Assembly: GCA_016584305.1 (NCBI GenBank)
Contig: JACEEZ010011893.1
Location: 338,326 to 402,325 of the forward strand
From: Chionoecetes opilio
Taxonomy: Eukaryota > Arthropoda > Malacostraca > Decapoda > Majidae
DNA: 64,000 nucleotides
Direction: 5' to 3'
The translations under genes and the position numbers were made by a program. Under the pieces are notes generated by a model. That model saw only the letters and a program-made list of their open reading frames with translations. It did not search any database and was not told the origin of the DNA. Positions 1-16,782 of the stretch are shown here, one piece after another; the stretch's first letter is position 1, and each line of letters begins with the position of its first letter.

Positions 1-1492
1 TTTTACCTCAGGGGGTCAGGGGTACTAGTGGTAGGGGGGCTTGTTTACCTCAGGGGGTCAGGGGTACTAGTGGTTTGGGGGGTTGTTTACCTCAGGGGGT
101 CAGGGGTAAATAGTGGTAGGGGCTTGTTTACCTCAGGGGGTCAGGGGTACTAGTGGTAAAGGGGGGGTGTTTACCTCCAGGGGGTCAGGGGTACTAGTGG
201 TAGGGGGCTTGTTTACCTCAGGGGGTCAGGGGGACTAGTGGTAGGGGCTTGTTTACCTCAGGGGGTCAGGGGTACTAGTGGTAGGGGGCTTGTTTACCTC
301 AGGGGGTCAGGGGGACTAGTGGTAGGGGGGCTTTTTTTACCTCAGGGGGGCAGGGGTACTAGTGGTAGGGGGCTTGTTTTACCTCAGGGGGTCAGGGGGA
401 CTAGTGGTAGGGGGCTTGTTTTTCCTCAGGGGTCAGGGGGACTAGTGGTAGGGGCTTGTTTACCTCGGGGTCAGGGGTACTAGTGGTAGGGGGGCATGTT
501 TACCTCAGGGGGTCAGGGGTACTAGTGGTAGGGGGCTTGTTTACCTCAGGGGTCAGGGGGACTAGTGGTAGGGGGGCTTGTTTCCTCAGGGGGTCAGGAG
601 TACTAGTGGTAGGGGGCTTGTTTACCTCAGGGGGTCAGGGGTACTAGTGGTAGGGGGCTTGTTTACCTCAGGGGGTCAGGGGTACTAGTGGTAGGGGGGC
701 ATGTTTACCTCAGGGGGTCAGGGTACTAGTGGTAGGGGGGCTTGTTTAGCTCAGGGGGTCAGGGGTACTAGTGGTAGGGGGGCTTGTTTTACCTCAGGGG
801 GTCAGGGGTGCTAGTGGTAGGGGGCTTGTTTACCTCAGGGGGTCAGGGGTACTAGTGGTAGGGGGCTTGTTTACCTCAGGGGGTCAGGGGTACTAGTGGT
901 AGGGGGGCTTGTTTACCTCAGGGGGTCAGGGGTACTAGTGGTAAGGGGGGGTTGTTTACCTCAGGGGGTCAGGGGTACTAGTGGTAGGGGGGCATGTTTA
1001 CCTCAGGGGGTCAGGGGTACTAGTGGTAGGGGGGCTTGTTTACCTCAGGGGGTCAGGGGTACTAGTGGTAGGGGGGCATGTTTACCTCAGGGGGTCAGGG
1101 GTACTAGTGGTAGGGGGGCTTGTTTACCTCAGGGGGTCAGGGGTACTAGTGGTAGGGGGGCTTGTTTACCTCAGGGGGTCAGGGGTACTAGTGGTAGGGG
1201 GGCATGTTTACCTCAGGGGGTCAGGGGTACTAGTGGTAGGGGGCTTGTTTACCTCAGGGGTCAGGGGTACTAGTGGTAGGGGGGCATGTTTACCTCAGGG
1301 GTCAGGGGTACTAGTGGTAGGGGGGCTTGTTTACCTCAGGGGGTCAGGGGTACTAGTGGTAGGGGGGCATGTTTACCTCAGGGGGTCAGGGGTACTAGTG
1401 GTAGGGGGGCATGTTTACCTCAGGGGGTCAGGGGTACTAGTGGTAGGGGGGCTTGTTTACCTCAGGGGGTCAGGGGGGGAGGGTACTAGTGG
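1..1492. repeat. 42-bp GC-rich minisatellite array
   Basis: About 36 head-to-tail copies of a 41-42 bp unit built around TTACCTCAGGGGGTCAGG and TACTAGTGGTAGGGGGG. Copies differ mainly in the length of the G runs (5, 6 or 7), which moves the array in and out of a 14-residue open-frame periodicity. The open frames here (GTSGRGACLPQGVR-like repeats) come only from the 42-bp period and are not called genes. The array runs off the left edge of the window. The G runs on one strand could form G-quadruplexes (inference). Confidence 0.95.
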
Positions 1493-1592
1493 GAGGGTGG
1501 GGGTAGAAATGTTACTCAGGGGAAAGGTACTTCACCATTGGAACATGGAAAGAAACATAGCTTGAATATGAACTGTATTATTGACTGAGTAT

Positions 1593-2165
<573 letters not shown>

Positions 2166-2452
2166 ACAGAGTATTTCTGGACTAGACCAAGCAGAGAAAA
2201 AATTATTACATTAATGCAGAGTAATAATGTTAACACATTAAATAGGATAGTATGTTTCCTGGATGTAATATTTAAAATGTTCAGATGAAAATATGCTGTT
2301 ATGTATCTGTAAGATGTATTATGTTGTTTGATATGGATAATGACTTGTTGGCAATCAAGGAGCTGTGCTCCATACTTCTGTTGAAGTCTGAGCAATAAAC
2401 CTTATTCAATTAAATTAAATTCAATTCACACGCAAAACACAAACACACAGGA
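2166..2452. other. AT-rich intergenic stretch
   Basis: Non-repetitive AT-rich sequence with many stops in all frames. I see no gene, RNA or element here. Confidence 0.6.
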
Positions 2453-2513
2453 GGTACTCCGTAGTGTAGGGGTAGCACGCTCGGTTCACAACCGAGAAGT
2501 CCCGGGTTTGATC
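2453..2513 (+). mobile_element. tRNA-Val-derived SINE, 5' head (split by insertion)
   Basis: The head resembles tRNA-Val. It has an A-box-like TAGTGTAGGGGTAGC segment, an anticodon arm CTCGG-TTCACAA-CCGAG whose loop gives anticodon CAC, and the start of a B box (GGGTTTGATC). The SINE is cut inside the B box by the foldback element at 2514-3926 and resumes at 3927. Other copies, on the minus strand at 45355, 47385 and 58212, show that this is a dispersed family and not a tRNA gene. Confidence 0.85.
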
Positions 2514-3926
2514 GAGGCCACCGTGAGAGAAGGCCTGATGAATCGCCCGTGACGTCACACCATCTAGGTCCCACCCGCTCCGCTCCCCGTACAAGTTTAC
2601 CTACCTAATATAATGTTTATCAGTATAAAAGATATACTGTTATCTTCGGAAATGTTTGTTCTATAATATTATTAAATAAAAACTCGTCAAACACACAAAA
2701 GAAATGCCGTTAAGAGACTTTCAAGAAATATGCATTAATTTAACTCTTCGCCATTTAATATTTTGCTCGAAAACTTTTTACATGGAGAATATCAATAGGA
2801 GTGGAATTTAATTAACTTTCCATTGATATATTTTGTTTAGTCATAAATGAATTAGCGGCATGCATAAATTAGCGTTAACTATATATTAAAAATCATGAAA
2901 TCGAGTAATTTCCTAACTAATATATGTTTATCAGTATAAAAGATATACTGTTATCTCTGGAAATGTTTGTTCTATAATATTATCCAATAAAAAACCGTAA
3001 AACACATTAAAGAAATGCCATTATGAGACTTTCAAGAAATATGCAGGAACTTAAACTCTTCGCCATTTAATATTTTGCGAAAACCTTTTTACATGGAGAA
3101 TATCAATAGACGAGGAATCTAATTAGCTTGCCATTGATATATTTCCTTTTCTGATAAATTAATTAGCAGCATGCATAAATTAGCGATAACTATATAAATA
3201 ACATCATGAAATCGGGTAATTTTTCCCGATTGATGAGGTTATTTATTTAGTTAACGCTAATTTATGTATGATTCTAATTTATTTATTAGAAAACAAAATA
3301 TAGCAATGGAAAGCTAAGGCAATTCCGCTTCTATTGATATTCTCCATCTAAAAAGTTTTTTCGCAAAATATTAAATGGCGAAGAGTTTAAGTTAATGCAT
3401 ATTCTTGAAAGTCTCATAATGACATTTTTTTGTGTGTTTTACGGTTTTTTATTTAATAATATTATAGAACAAACATTTCCGAAGATAACAGTATATCTTT
3501 TATACTGCTAAACATATATTAGGTAGGAAATTATCCGATTTCATGATTTTTAATATTTAGTTAACGCTAATTTATGCATGCTGCTAATTCAATTATGACT
3601 AAACGAAATATATCAATGGAAAGCTAATTAAATTCCGCTTCTATTGATATTCTCCATGTAAAACGTTTTCGAGCAAAATATTAAATGGCGAAAAGTTTAA
3701 GTTCATGCATATTTCTTGAAAGTCTCATAATGGCATTTCTTTTGTGTGTTTGACGATTTTTTATTTGATAATATTTTAGAACAAACATTTCCGAAGATAA
3801 CAGTATATCTTTTATACTGATAAACATTATATTAGATTGGTAAACTTGTACGGGGAGCGGAGCGGGTGGTATCCTTATGGTGTGACGTCACAGGCAATTC
3901 ATCAGGCCTTCTCTCACGGTGGCCTC
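2514..3926. mobile_element. Foldback (long-TIR) non-autonomous DNA transposon, 1.4 kb
   Basis: The two halves are reverse complements around a centre near 3226, so the element could fold into a hairpin about 700 bp long. Each half contains two direct copies of a roughly 310-bp AT-rich module, giving the layout A-A-A'-A'. The ends start GAGGCCACCGTGAGAGAAGG and finish with its inverse. The flanks carry a 9-bp direct repeat, GGTTTGATC, at 2505-2513 and 3927-3935, which fits a target site duplication inside the B box of a SINE. No transposase is encoded. A 9-bp duplication with very long inverted repeats suggests a Mutator-like or foldback type (inference). Confidence 0.85.
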
Positions 3927-4157
3927 GGTTTGATCCCCGGGCTGAGTGGAAGCAGAAGGGCTGTTTCCTTAAAACCCGAGCCCCTGTCAACCCAGCGTTG
4001 GGAAAGGGTACCGGGGGTTTAGCCGGGTTTTTTGTGACCCCCCTCCCGGGGTGCGGCTTGGCCTACATAAACACAAGGAAAGAAAGATAAAAAATTGTTA
4101 TGGAGACGGGGCCCTACGGGGTTGCTTTCAGGGGCCCCGTAAAATACAACTAATGAA
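3927..4157 (+). mobile_element. tRNA-Val-derived SINE, body and 3' tail
   Basis: Continues the SINE interrupted at 2513. The body matches the other SINE copies read in reverse (GGGCTGTTTCCTTAAAACCC, the CCACCC/GGGTACCGGG segment, and a tail ending AAAATACAACTA). The sequence carries more homopolymer differences than the other copies, marking the start of a poor-quality stretch. Confidence 0.75.
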
Positions 4158-5725
4158 TGCACAAAAACACACAACAACACACACCAAAAACACCCCCCCA
4201 CACACCCCACACACACCACCACACAAACCACACACACACAACACACACACCACCACAACACCACACCAACACACACAACACAAAAACACACATACAAAAC
4301 ACACACCACAAAGCACCAACCAAACACCCCACAAAACCACACACCAAAACGCACACACACACACACAACCACACACACACACACACAACACAACACACAC
4401 ACACACACACAACCACACCACACACACACACACCACACACACACACAAAAAAACCAAAACACACCCCCACACAACAACAACACACACACCACACAACACA
4501 AACCAAACAACACACAAAGCACATACACACAAAACCCACACAAAGCACACACACAAAACACCCAAAACAAAAAAAAAAAAAAAAACACCACACACACCAA
4601 AGCACACACTACAAAACCACACAAAACACCGACACAAAAAACACGCACAAAAAACACCACAAAACACACCACAAAACAAAAAAACACAAAACACACACAA
4701 ACCCCCCCACACACCAACACCACACACACACACACACACACCACAAACCCACAACACACCAAAACACAACAAAACCACATACACAAAAAACACACACACC
4801 ACACACACACAACAAAACACAAAACACACACCACAAAAACACACCAACACACAAAAAAAACCACCAAAAAACAAAACCACACAACAACCCAAAAACCACA
4901 ACACAAAAAACAACACACACACAAAAAAACCACACACACACACAAAAAAAACACACACACACACACACACCCCAAAACACACACACACACAAAACACACC
5001 CCAAAAAAAAAAACCCCACAACAAAAAACACACCACACCCCCAAAAAACACACCAAAAAACCCACAAACACAAAAAACCACAAAACACACACACAACACA
5101 AAACCCACACAAAACACACACCCCAAAACACCACAAAAACCCAACCAAAACACCCCAACCCCAACCACAACACAAAACACACACACCCCAAAAACACCAC
5201 AAAAACACACACACCACAAAACACCCCCACACCCCAAAAAAACAACCACACAAAAACACACACACACACAAAAAAACACGACAAAAAACACACACAAAAA
5301 ACCCCAAAAAAACACACACAAAACAAAAACACACACACACACGCCAAAACCCCACAAAAATACCCAACACACACCAAAAAAAACACACCCCAAAGCACAC
5401 CCCGCACAAAAAAACACACAAAAACACACACACACAAAACCACACAACAAAAACACACACAAAACACACACACACAAAACCACAACACCACACACAAAAC
5501 ACACACACAAAAACCAAAACACCCACACACAAAACACACCACACACACAAAACACACACACACACCAAAAACACACACACACACACACAAAACCACACAC
5601 ACACAAAAAACCCCCACCACACACAAAACACACACAACACAAAACCCAAACACACACACACCCGCAAAAAACCCCAAACCCAAGAAAAAAAAAACCCCCA
5701 ACACACACACACACAACTTTTCCCC
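4158..5725. repeat. Degenerate CA-rich low-complexity tract, probably low-quality sequence
   Basis: About 1.57 kb almost devoid of G and T. It consists of short CA runs broken by A and C homopolymers. Very long open frames exist on both strands here (His/Thr/Lys/Pro or Cys/Val/Phe only) and are artefacts of composition. The irregular homopolymer noise resembles uncorrected long-read consensus rather than a natural microsatellite. Confidence 0.85.
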
Positions 5726-6230
5726 CCTTTCACTCCTCCCCTCCCAAGAAGGTCGGGCCGGAAGGGAAGGAGGAAAGGGAAAGGGAAAGGGGAGGGGAAT
5801 GGGAAGGGGGTGCGGGGGAAAGGGGGGGGCGTCTGGTTTTAGGGAAAAAAAAAAAAACCCCAAAAAAAAACCCCCCCCCCCTTTTCCCCCCGAAAAGAAA
5901 TTTTGAAAATTATTTGGGCAAGTTTCTTCTCGGGAATAATAAAAATTTACACTTTAATGATTCTTTCCCTTCCTTCCTTCCTCTTTCCCCCCCCCTGTTT
6001 TTTCCCTTTTTTTTTTCTCCTTTTTTAATTCCCTTTTTTCCCTTTTTCCCCTTTCTCCTCCCCCCCCCCTTTTTCCCCCCCCTTCCTCCTCCCCCTTTTT
6101 TTTTCCCCTTTTTTTTTCTTTTTTCCCTTCCCTTTTTTTTTTTTTTTTTTTTTTTTCTCTTTTTTTCCCTCTTTGTTTTTTTCATTTTTCTTTTCCTTTT
6201 CTCCTTTTCTCTCCCTCCTTTCTTCTCCTC
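5726..6230. repeat. Homopolymer and polypyrimidine noise
   Basis: Long runs of A, C, G and T (for example near 5840-5890 and 6000-6180) with little other content. No gene is supported. It forms part of the suspected low-quality block. Confidence 0.8.
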
Positions 6231-9200
6231 TCCCTTTTTTCTCTCTCTCTCTCTCTCTCTCCTTTCCCCCTTCCCCCCTCTCCTTTTCTCTCTCTCTTTC
6301 TCTCTCTCTCCTCTCTCTCTCTCTCTCTTCTCCTCTCATCTCTCTCCTCCTCCCTCTCTATCTCTTCCTCTCTTCTTCTCTCTCTCTCTCTCTCTCTCTC
6401 GTCTCCTCTCTCTCTCTCCCTCCCTTCCTTCCTCCTTCCCTTCCTACTTCCCTCTTTTTTCCCTCCCTCCTTGTCCTTCCTTCCTTCCTTCCTGGATATG
6501 TAGAAGCTAACTCAACCAGAAATATATGACTGCAGAGAGAGAAGAGAGAGAAGAGAGAGACGAGAGAGAGAGAAGAGAGAGAGAGAGAGAGGAAAGAAGA
6601 GAGGAAGAGAGATCAAGCGAGTGAAAATCTGGCAGTGGTATACAACATTTACCTTTTCATAACGTTTGCGAGTTTTTGCGTTGGCGAGTATATTACCCTG
6701 AATATTTTACGATCCAGGTTAACGAGATTAGAGAGACGTCATTAGTGTTACGTGTTTATTAGCAATGGCTTAATTTAATTGTGGGGAAAGAAATGTATTG
6801 CTCTATCCTCTATCATTTTTTATTTATTTATTTTTCTTGTCCCTAGAACGATTAATGTGCTATACGAAAACGAGAAAATAGTGTGTGAGAGGAAGAGAGA
6901 GAGAGAGAGAGATGAGAGAGAGAGGAGAGAGCGAGAGGGAGGATGAAAGGAGAGAGAGAGGTGAGGGAAGAGGCAGAGAGTAGAGAGAGAGAGAGAGAGA
7001 GAGAGAGGAGAATGAGATAGAGGAGAGAGAGGAAGAGAGAGTGATTGAGTGAGGTGAGTGATTGAGTGAGTGATTGGTGACTGAGTTAGTGATTGAGAAC
7101 GAGCAAGTGACTGACTGGTGAGTGAGTGACTGAGTGATGACTGGAGTGACCTGACTGAGTGGACTGACTGCTGCTGACTGACTGCTGACTGGACTGACTG
7201 ACTGAGTGACTGATGAGTGACTTGACTGCCCTGATTGACTGACTGACTGAGTGACTGACTGACTGAGTGACTGACTGAGTGACTGACTGAGTGCCTGAGT
7301 GACTGACTGAGTGACTGCCTTGATACTGAGGTTACTGACTGACTGAGTGACTGACTGAACTGACTGAGTGACTGAGTGACTGACGATGACTGACTGACTG
7401 ACTGACTGACTGAGTGGACTGACTACTGACTGAACTGACTGGCCCTGACTGACCTGACCCCTGACTGATGACTGACTTACTGACTGACTTTGTCCCCATT
7501 GAACGCCTTTGACTTACTTCATTAATCAGCATCTTATTTTTTTAGTATACAGTTTAATGGAAGGTGGTAGAGTTTTTTTTTTTGTGTGATTCTAACAACT
7601 CCGTGCTGTGCAAGTGATCCTCGTTTATCCCAGGCTGTGTCAGGTGGTTTGGGGTAACCGCGTATTAGAAGGTGTGTTTAGAGTTGTTACTTGTTATAGA
7701 ATTAGCGGAGGGTGCTTGAAGGGTTTGGGGCTCCGTAGAAGTTTGTATGAGGTTGACGTATTGAGGGGAAGGGGAAGGGGAAGGAGGAGGGTGGTTGTGG
7801 TCGGGGAAGTGGGAGAGGCAAGGGTGTTGTGGTGATGAGGCAAGGTAGGAGTTGAGGTGAGGGGGGAAGAGGGAAAAGGAGGGGGAGGAGTTGCAAGGGA
7901 AGGAGGGGAGAGGAGGTGAAGGGAGTAGGCAAGGAAGGGTTGTTTTTGAGAGGTGTGAAAGAGGATTGAGGCAATGCAGGGGAGGTTTGAGGAGGAAGGG
8001 GGTTGAAAGGGGGGGGGGGGGGGGAAAAGGGGGAGGGAGCTTTGTAAAAAAAAATAAACAAAAATAAAAAAAAAAAAATTTTAAAAAAAAAAATTAAAAA
8101 AAAAATAAATAAAAAAAAAAAATAAAAAAAATAAAATAAATAATACTATTGGTGTGGAATGAAGGAAATGAGGAAAAAAAAAGGGGTGGCCCCCCGGGGG
8201 CGTGAAATGCATTGAATGTAACGAGGATAACCTGCTACTAATTCTTATAAACTTTTTTTGCTATTTCGAATTATCTGTTTATATCTGTTTTTATTGTTAA
8301 GAATTGTCAAGTTTTTTAATGAGTTTAGTTTATTCAAGTTTATAATGTGGTCACCGTTCTGAGTGTAAAGGAAGGAAGGAAAGTCAACGTCTTTTTACTC
8401 AATTGTAATAAACTAAAAGGCAAGAATGGCCAGAACTTAAATCGCTCAAACCAAGAAGTATAATATGAATCAAACATTTTAGGGGAAGAAAGATGAAAAA
8501 AAAAGGGGTGCATCTTTGAAACTGAACTGAATGTACTTCAGAATTATCTTCATTTATTCTCGATACGTCTCTCGACGTTCAGTCAATCAGCCAAGCACCC
8601 AACTGCCAATCTCATTATCATCAAGCAGTCAACAAGTCAGACAATCACCTATCCAATCCCACCAACACTAACTTATCCATTCAACTAATCATTCATTCAG
8701 TCAATCACTCAATCAATCAATCGTCACACTCACTCACCGCTCGTTCTCACAGGTCCCTTATACATTCCCTTCCTCCTCCTTCTCTTCCTCTCTCCCTCAC
8801 TCATCACTTCCCTCCCTTCTTCCTCTCGTCTCCCTCTCACATACCCTTCTTCCCCGCCTTTCTTCTTCTCTCACCCACACCTCCCTCTTCCTCCCTCCCC
8901 GTCTCACAACCAAACAAAAAAAGATCCCTTTCTTCACATCCTCCCTCTCACATACCCTTCTTCCCTCCTTTTCTTCTCTCACCCCACCTTCCCTCCTTGC
9001 CCTCCCTCTCACCATTTTTCACTCCCGTCCTTCCTTCCCTTCTCACACACGACCATTCACTCATACCTCCCTCATGACCTTCCTTCCCTCTCATCCCCTC
9101 ACTCCCTCCCTCCCTCCCGTCCCTGCCTCAGACGAGAGCTACACTCATTCATAACCCGGCATCCCATCCCCTTTACCCTCTTACCCTCGCGCGGCCGCTG

Positions 9201-9335
9201 CAGGGCTCACAACTGTTCCGCAGGAAGCATGCGCCGAGACCCGAGACAGATGGGGCGTCTCTCTCCTGAAGCCGTTCTGGGGTGAGGGCGGCGGGGGGTC
9301 ACCACCAGACTTGTGGTGTGTGTTGTGTTCTGTGT

Positions 9336-9416
<81 letters not shown>

Positions 9417-9816
9417 TGTGTGTGTGTGTTGTTGTGTGTGTGTGTGTGTGAAGACAAGGGACGTGAAAAGGGTCATGAGAGAAGAGAGGAGAGAGAGAGA
9501 GAGAGAGCAGGAGAGAGAGAGAGAGAGAGTGGAGCGCACGAGGAGAGAGAGAGAGAGAGAGAGCAAGGGGGGGAGAGACAAGAAAAGTGGAGAGAGAGAG
9601 GAGAGGAGAGAGAGAGACGTAGGAGAGAGAGAGAGAGCAGAGAGAGAAGAGAGAGAGAGGAGACGGAGAGCGGAGAGAAGACGACGAGAGAGAGCGAGAG
9701 AAAAAAAATGAGAGCATTCGAGGTTAGCAAAAGCAAAAGAAGAAAAAAAAGAGAGAGGAGAGAGAGAGGCAGAGACAAGAGAAAGAGAGAGCAGAGACAA
9801 GGAGAGAGAGCGAGAC

Positions 9817-9847
<31 letters not shown>

Positions 9848-10775
9848 AGAGAGAGAGAGAGAGAGAAGGAGCAGTGTCCTTTCTCTTTACTTTGTCCAGT
9901 ATATAAAGTTCCATCCACACAGTTTTTGGCCTGTATTTTTCTTATTTTCTTTTCCCTCCTTGCTTTTTCCTTCCTCCTCCTCCTCTCTTCCTTCTCTCTC
10001 ATGTCCTCTTGGTTCGCTCCATCTTCCACGTCTTCCTGTCATTTGGCTGACGTGACTTTCTCTCTTCATTCCCATCTTTGTTCGAAAATGTATAGTCTCT
10101 CTCCTCTCGTGTCTCGGGGTCTCTCCCTCTCGTCATCCTTTCTCCGTCCCTTCCTCTCTCTCACTCTCCATCTCTCTCTCTCCTCCTCCTCAATCTCTAC
10201 TCCCCCTCTCCTCTCTAATCGACTCCTCCCTCTCAACAGTCCACCCTCTCTTAACCCCCTTCCTCGTCTCGCTCGGTCTCCTCTCTCTCTCTCTCTATCT
10301 CTCTCCTCTCTCTCTCTCTCTCCTCTCCGTAGTAGTAGTAGTACGTAGTTTAATTAAAATACCACATCTATTCTCTATAATCATATCCTCCCATATGGGG
10401 GTCCCCTTCTGTTTGTTCCTTTTATTACTACTTCAAGCAGAGACGTAGGTGAAGGAACTAGCCATCACTAACTACTACTACTGGACTTACTACTACAACT
10501 ATTACTACCTCCAAACGTAGGACGGTTGTTGTGTTTTGCCTCGTCAGGAAGTGTCTTTCTCTCAACACTCCCTCACCTCATACCCCTGTCCTTCTCTCCC
10601 TCACTCCACTCACTCATATTACCTCTCCCTCCTTCCTTCTCATCACACCCTCTTGCCCTTCTTCCTCACTCTAGTATACCTTCCGCCGTTGCTGATTCCT
10701 TCCTTGTTCGCCTCGTCAGGAAGTTCTCGTCCTGGTTCTCCTGCAATTTTACGGAGATTAACGTAGCAGCTCTCT
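6231..10775. repeat. Error-rich copy 1 of a ~3.6-4.5 kb direct duplication
   Basis: Collinear with 10860-14430 throughout: the pyrimidine tract, GATATGTAGAAGCTAACTCAACC, a (GA)n run, a (GAGT/GACT)n run at about 7030-7490, a GGA-rich block, the CAATCA/CACTCA tracts, a (TG)n run at 9310-9450, (GA)n at 9478-9870, the (TAG)n block and the paired GCCTCGTCAGGAAG segments. This copy is longer because of scattered single-base insertions, many at homopolymers, which fits an uncorrected read or failed haplotype merge. No gene is supported. Confidence 0.8.
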
Positions 10776-14430
<3,655 letters not shown>

Positions 14431-14965
14431 GTATGTGGATCATGTTTTTATTGTGGAGTTTGAGAAATGGGTGCAAATTTAACTGGTATTATTTATTCAT
14501 TTTGGTTTTCTTCTGGTGTTTTTTTTCTTGTATTTTGGTATATTTTTGTATTTGTTTTGGTTGCATCTAAATACTAAAAGAATGGTTATTTGGTTTATGT
14601 GTACGTGTTTTATTGTCCAAGCGAGCGAAGCGAGCTATTTCAGCCGAAATCAGGTGTGATATAGGCTTGTAAAATGTTTCCACAAATTCTTCTTCTTCTT
14701 CTTGTGACTTTTGTAGGCAAGAAAGATACAGGCGCAAAGGAAGAAATTTGGCACAGAAAGTTATATTTGTCTCTTAACGCATTGTCCAAGCGAGCGAAGC
14801 GAGCTTTTAGCATTTATGCTAAAATTCGTAATATATTGTGCCTGGCGACATTAGTGCAGTGGCGAAAGTAGTGCATTAGTGCAGTGGAAATAAAATGTGT
14901 TCGTAGCCTTCACAACAACAGTGTCTGAGCAAGCCGAGGAGGCAGGCCGTTTGTGTTAGGCCTCA
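14431..14965. other. Unique AT-rich sequence with short dispersed motifs
   Basis: Contains two copies of the dispersed motif TCCAAGCGAGCGAAGCGAGC (about 14617 and 14786; a third, with one change, is near 16107). Near 14813-14870 there is half of the palindromic MITE seen at 39525 and 50413 (TGCCTGGCGACATTAGTGCA). No coding region recognised. Confidence 0.6.
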
Positions 14966-14986
14966 TCTAATATACTATAAGAGTAG

Positions 14987-15064
<78 letters not shown>

Positions 15065-15480
15065 TGTTCGGTTTTGGGTGCCGAACTGTAAATTTTAAGT
15101 TTGATTTAGAGTAGATAAAAAAATCGCAATAAATGTAGGTGGTAGCGGCTTGGTCCATTTCGATTGAATCATTTTGAAGGGGGGGTTTGGGCTTTAAAGT
15201 TTAGAGTAGTAGATTCAGGAACAACTCTGCGATAACGTCTTGCCGCATTCCACAAACTCAGTAGACTCATGGACGTTTGTGTGCGTGTGTGAGTGTGTGT
15301 GTGTTAGAATCACACGGACTACAAAGGGTTGGAATCACACGGAACGTGGTTACCCCGAGGCACTTTGACCAGTGACCAACGACAGCAACAACACGATTGG
15401 AGTTTGCAATCACATGTTATCTAATATATACTTCTACTACAAACATCAATACATGGGTCCGAAGGGCCCACAAGCACTAG
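14966..15480 (+). mobile_element. Non-autonomous Helitron, family B, copy 1
   Basis: Begins TCTAATATACTATAAGAGTA directly after an A. It ends with a short hairpin, GGGTCC-GAA-GGGCCC (15455-15469), seven bases, and then CTAG followed by T. These are the Helitron hallmarks: 5' TC, a 3' hairpin, a CTRR end, and insertion between A and T. It has no Rep/helicase gene. Inside are a (TG)n run and the GGAATCACACGGA short repeat. Confidence 0.8.
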
Positions 15481-15947
15481 TCTAATATACTATAGGAGTA
15501 GCCGTGTGTCTGTCTGTCTGTTTTGTGTAGCCGAAACTGTAAATTAAATTTTGATGAGAGTAGGCTTAAAAAATCGCAAATAAATCGTAGGTGATAAGCG
15601 GCTTGGTCCCATGTCGATTGAATAATTTTTAAGGGGGGTTTTGGGCTAAAAACACTTTTCAGAGATTAGATTACAGGAAATACTCTGCGGTAACATCTTG
15701 CCGTATTTCACAAACTCCGTAGACTCGTGGACTTTAACGTTTTTGTGCGTGTGTGACTGTGTGTTGGAATCACACGGAACACAAAGGGTTGGAATCACAC
15801 GGAACACAAAGGGTTGGAATCACACGGAACACAAAGGGTTGGAATCACACGGGACGTGGTCTACCCCGTGGCACTTTGACCATTGACCAACGACAGCAAC
15901 ACGATACAAACATCAATACATGGGTCCGAAGGGCCCACAAGCACTTG
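15481..15947 (+). mobile_element. Non-autonomous Helitron, family B, copy 2 (tandem)
   Basis: Starts TCTAATATACTATAGGAGTA immediately after the CTAG end of copy 1, with no spacer. It ends with the same hairpin (15922-15936) and CTTG in place of CTAG. A 25-bp internal unit (GGAATCACACGGAACACAAA plus GGGTT) is present four times at 15764-15850, against about two diverged units in copy 1. Head-to-tail joining without spacer is what rolling-circle replication would leave. Confidence 0.8.
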
Positions 15948-16149
15948 TATAACCACTATAACTCGTGTTTCTAATGCCGTTATAGGTGTTATTTAGGGTT
16001 AGCGTGGTGTTATATACGTGGTAGGGTGTGTGTGAGGTGTTAAATATGCCATTTCAGTCTAGGGTACAGAGCGGAGGAAAAAAATGTAAGTATAAACCCG
16101 TGTTATTGTCCAAGCGAACGAAGCGAGCTTCAATATTCGCATATAACAA
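15948..16149. other. Short unique segment
   Basis: No gene seen. Includes the third CCAAGCGAACGAAGCGAGCT motif near 16107. Confidence 0.5.
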
Positions 16150-16782
16150 TTATGAAATACCACTACCTCCACCACCACCACACCACACCACCACCACCAC
16201 CACCACCACCATCACCACCACCACCACCACCACCATCACCATACCACCACCACCATCACCACCACCACACCACCACCACCACCACCATCACCACCACCAT
16301 CACCACCACCATCACCACCACCACACCACCACCACCACACCACCACCACCACCACCATCACCACCATCACCACACCACCACACCACCACCACCACACACC
16401 ACCACCATCACACCACCACACCACCACCATCACCACCAACTACCACCACCACCACACCACCACACCACCACCACACCACCACACCACCACCCCACCACAC
16501 ACCACCACACCACCACCACACCACACACCACCACCACCACCACCATACCACCACCACCACCACCACCACCCCCACCACACCACCCACCACCACCACCACC
16601 ACCACCACACCACCACCACCACCACCACCACACCACCACCACCACACACCACCACCACCACACACCACACCACCACCACACACACCACCACCACACACCA
16701 CTCACCCATCACCACAACCCAACCACCCATCACAACACCACCTACCACCACCACCACACCACCACCGCCATCACCACACCAT
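16150..16782. repeat. (CCA)n trinucleotide microsatellite
   Basis: About 630 bp of CCA/CAC triplets with occasional CAT and CACA interruptions. The His/Thr/Pro and Gly/Val/Trp open frames across it are compositional. Confidence 0.95.

Noticed and set aside
896..1565. Repeat protein-like frames with 14-residue units
   Set aside because: Arise from the 42-bp period. Frames are broken wherever a G run changes length.
2453..2513. A tRNA-Val gene
   Set aside because: The same head occurs with a common non-tRNA body and tail in several places, which makes it a SINE. This copy is also split by an insertion.
4019..6510. Very long open frames on both strands (over 500 and 800 codons)
   Set aside because: They consist of a few residues only (His/Thr/Lys/Pro or Cys/Val/Phe) because the DNA lacks G or T. 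These are not genes.
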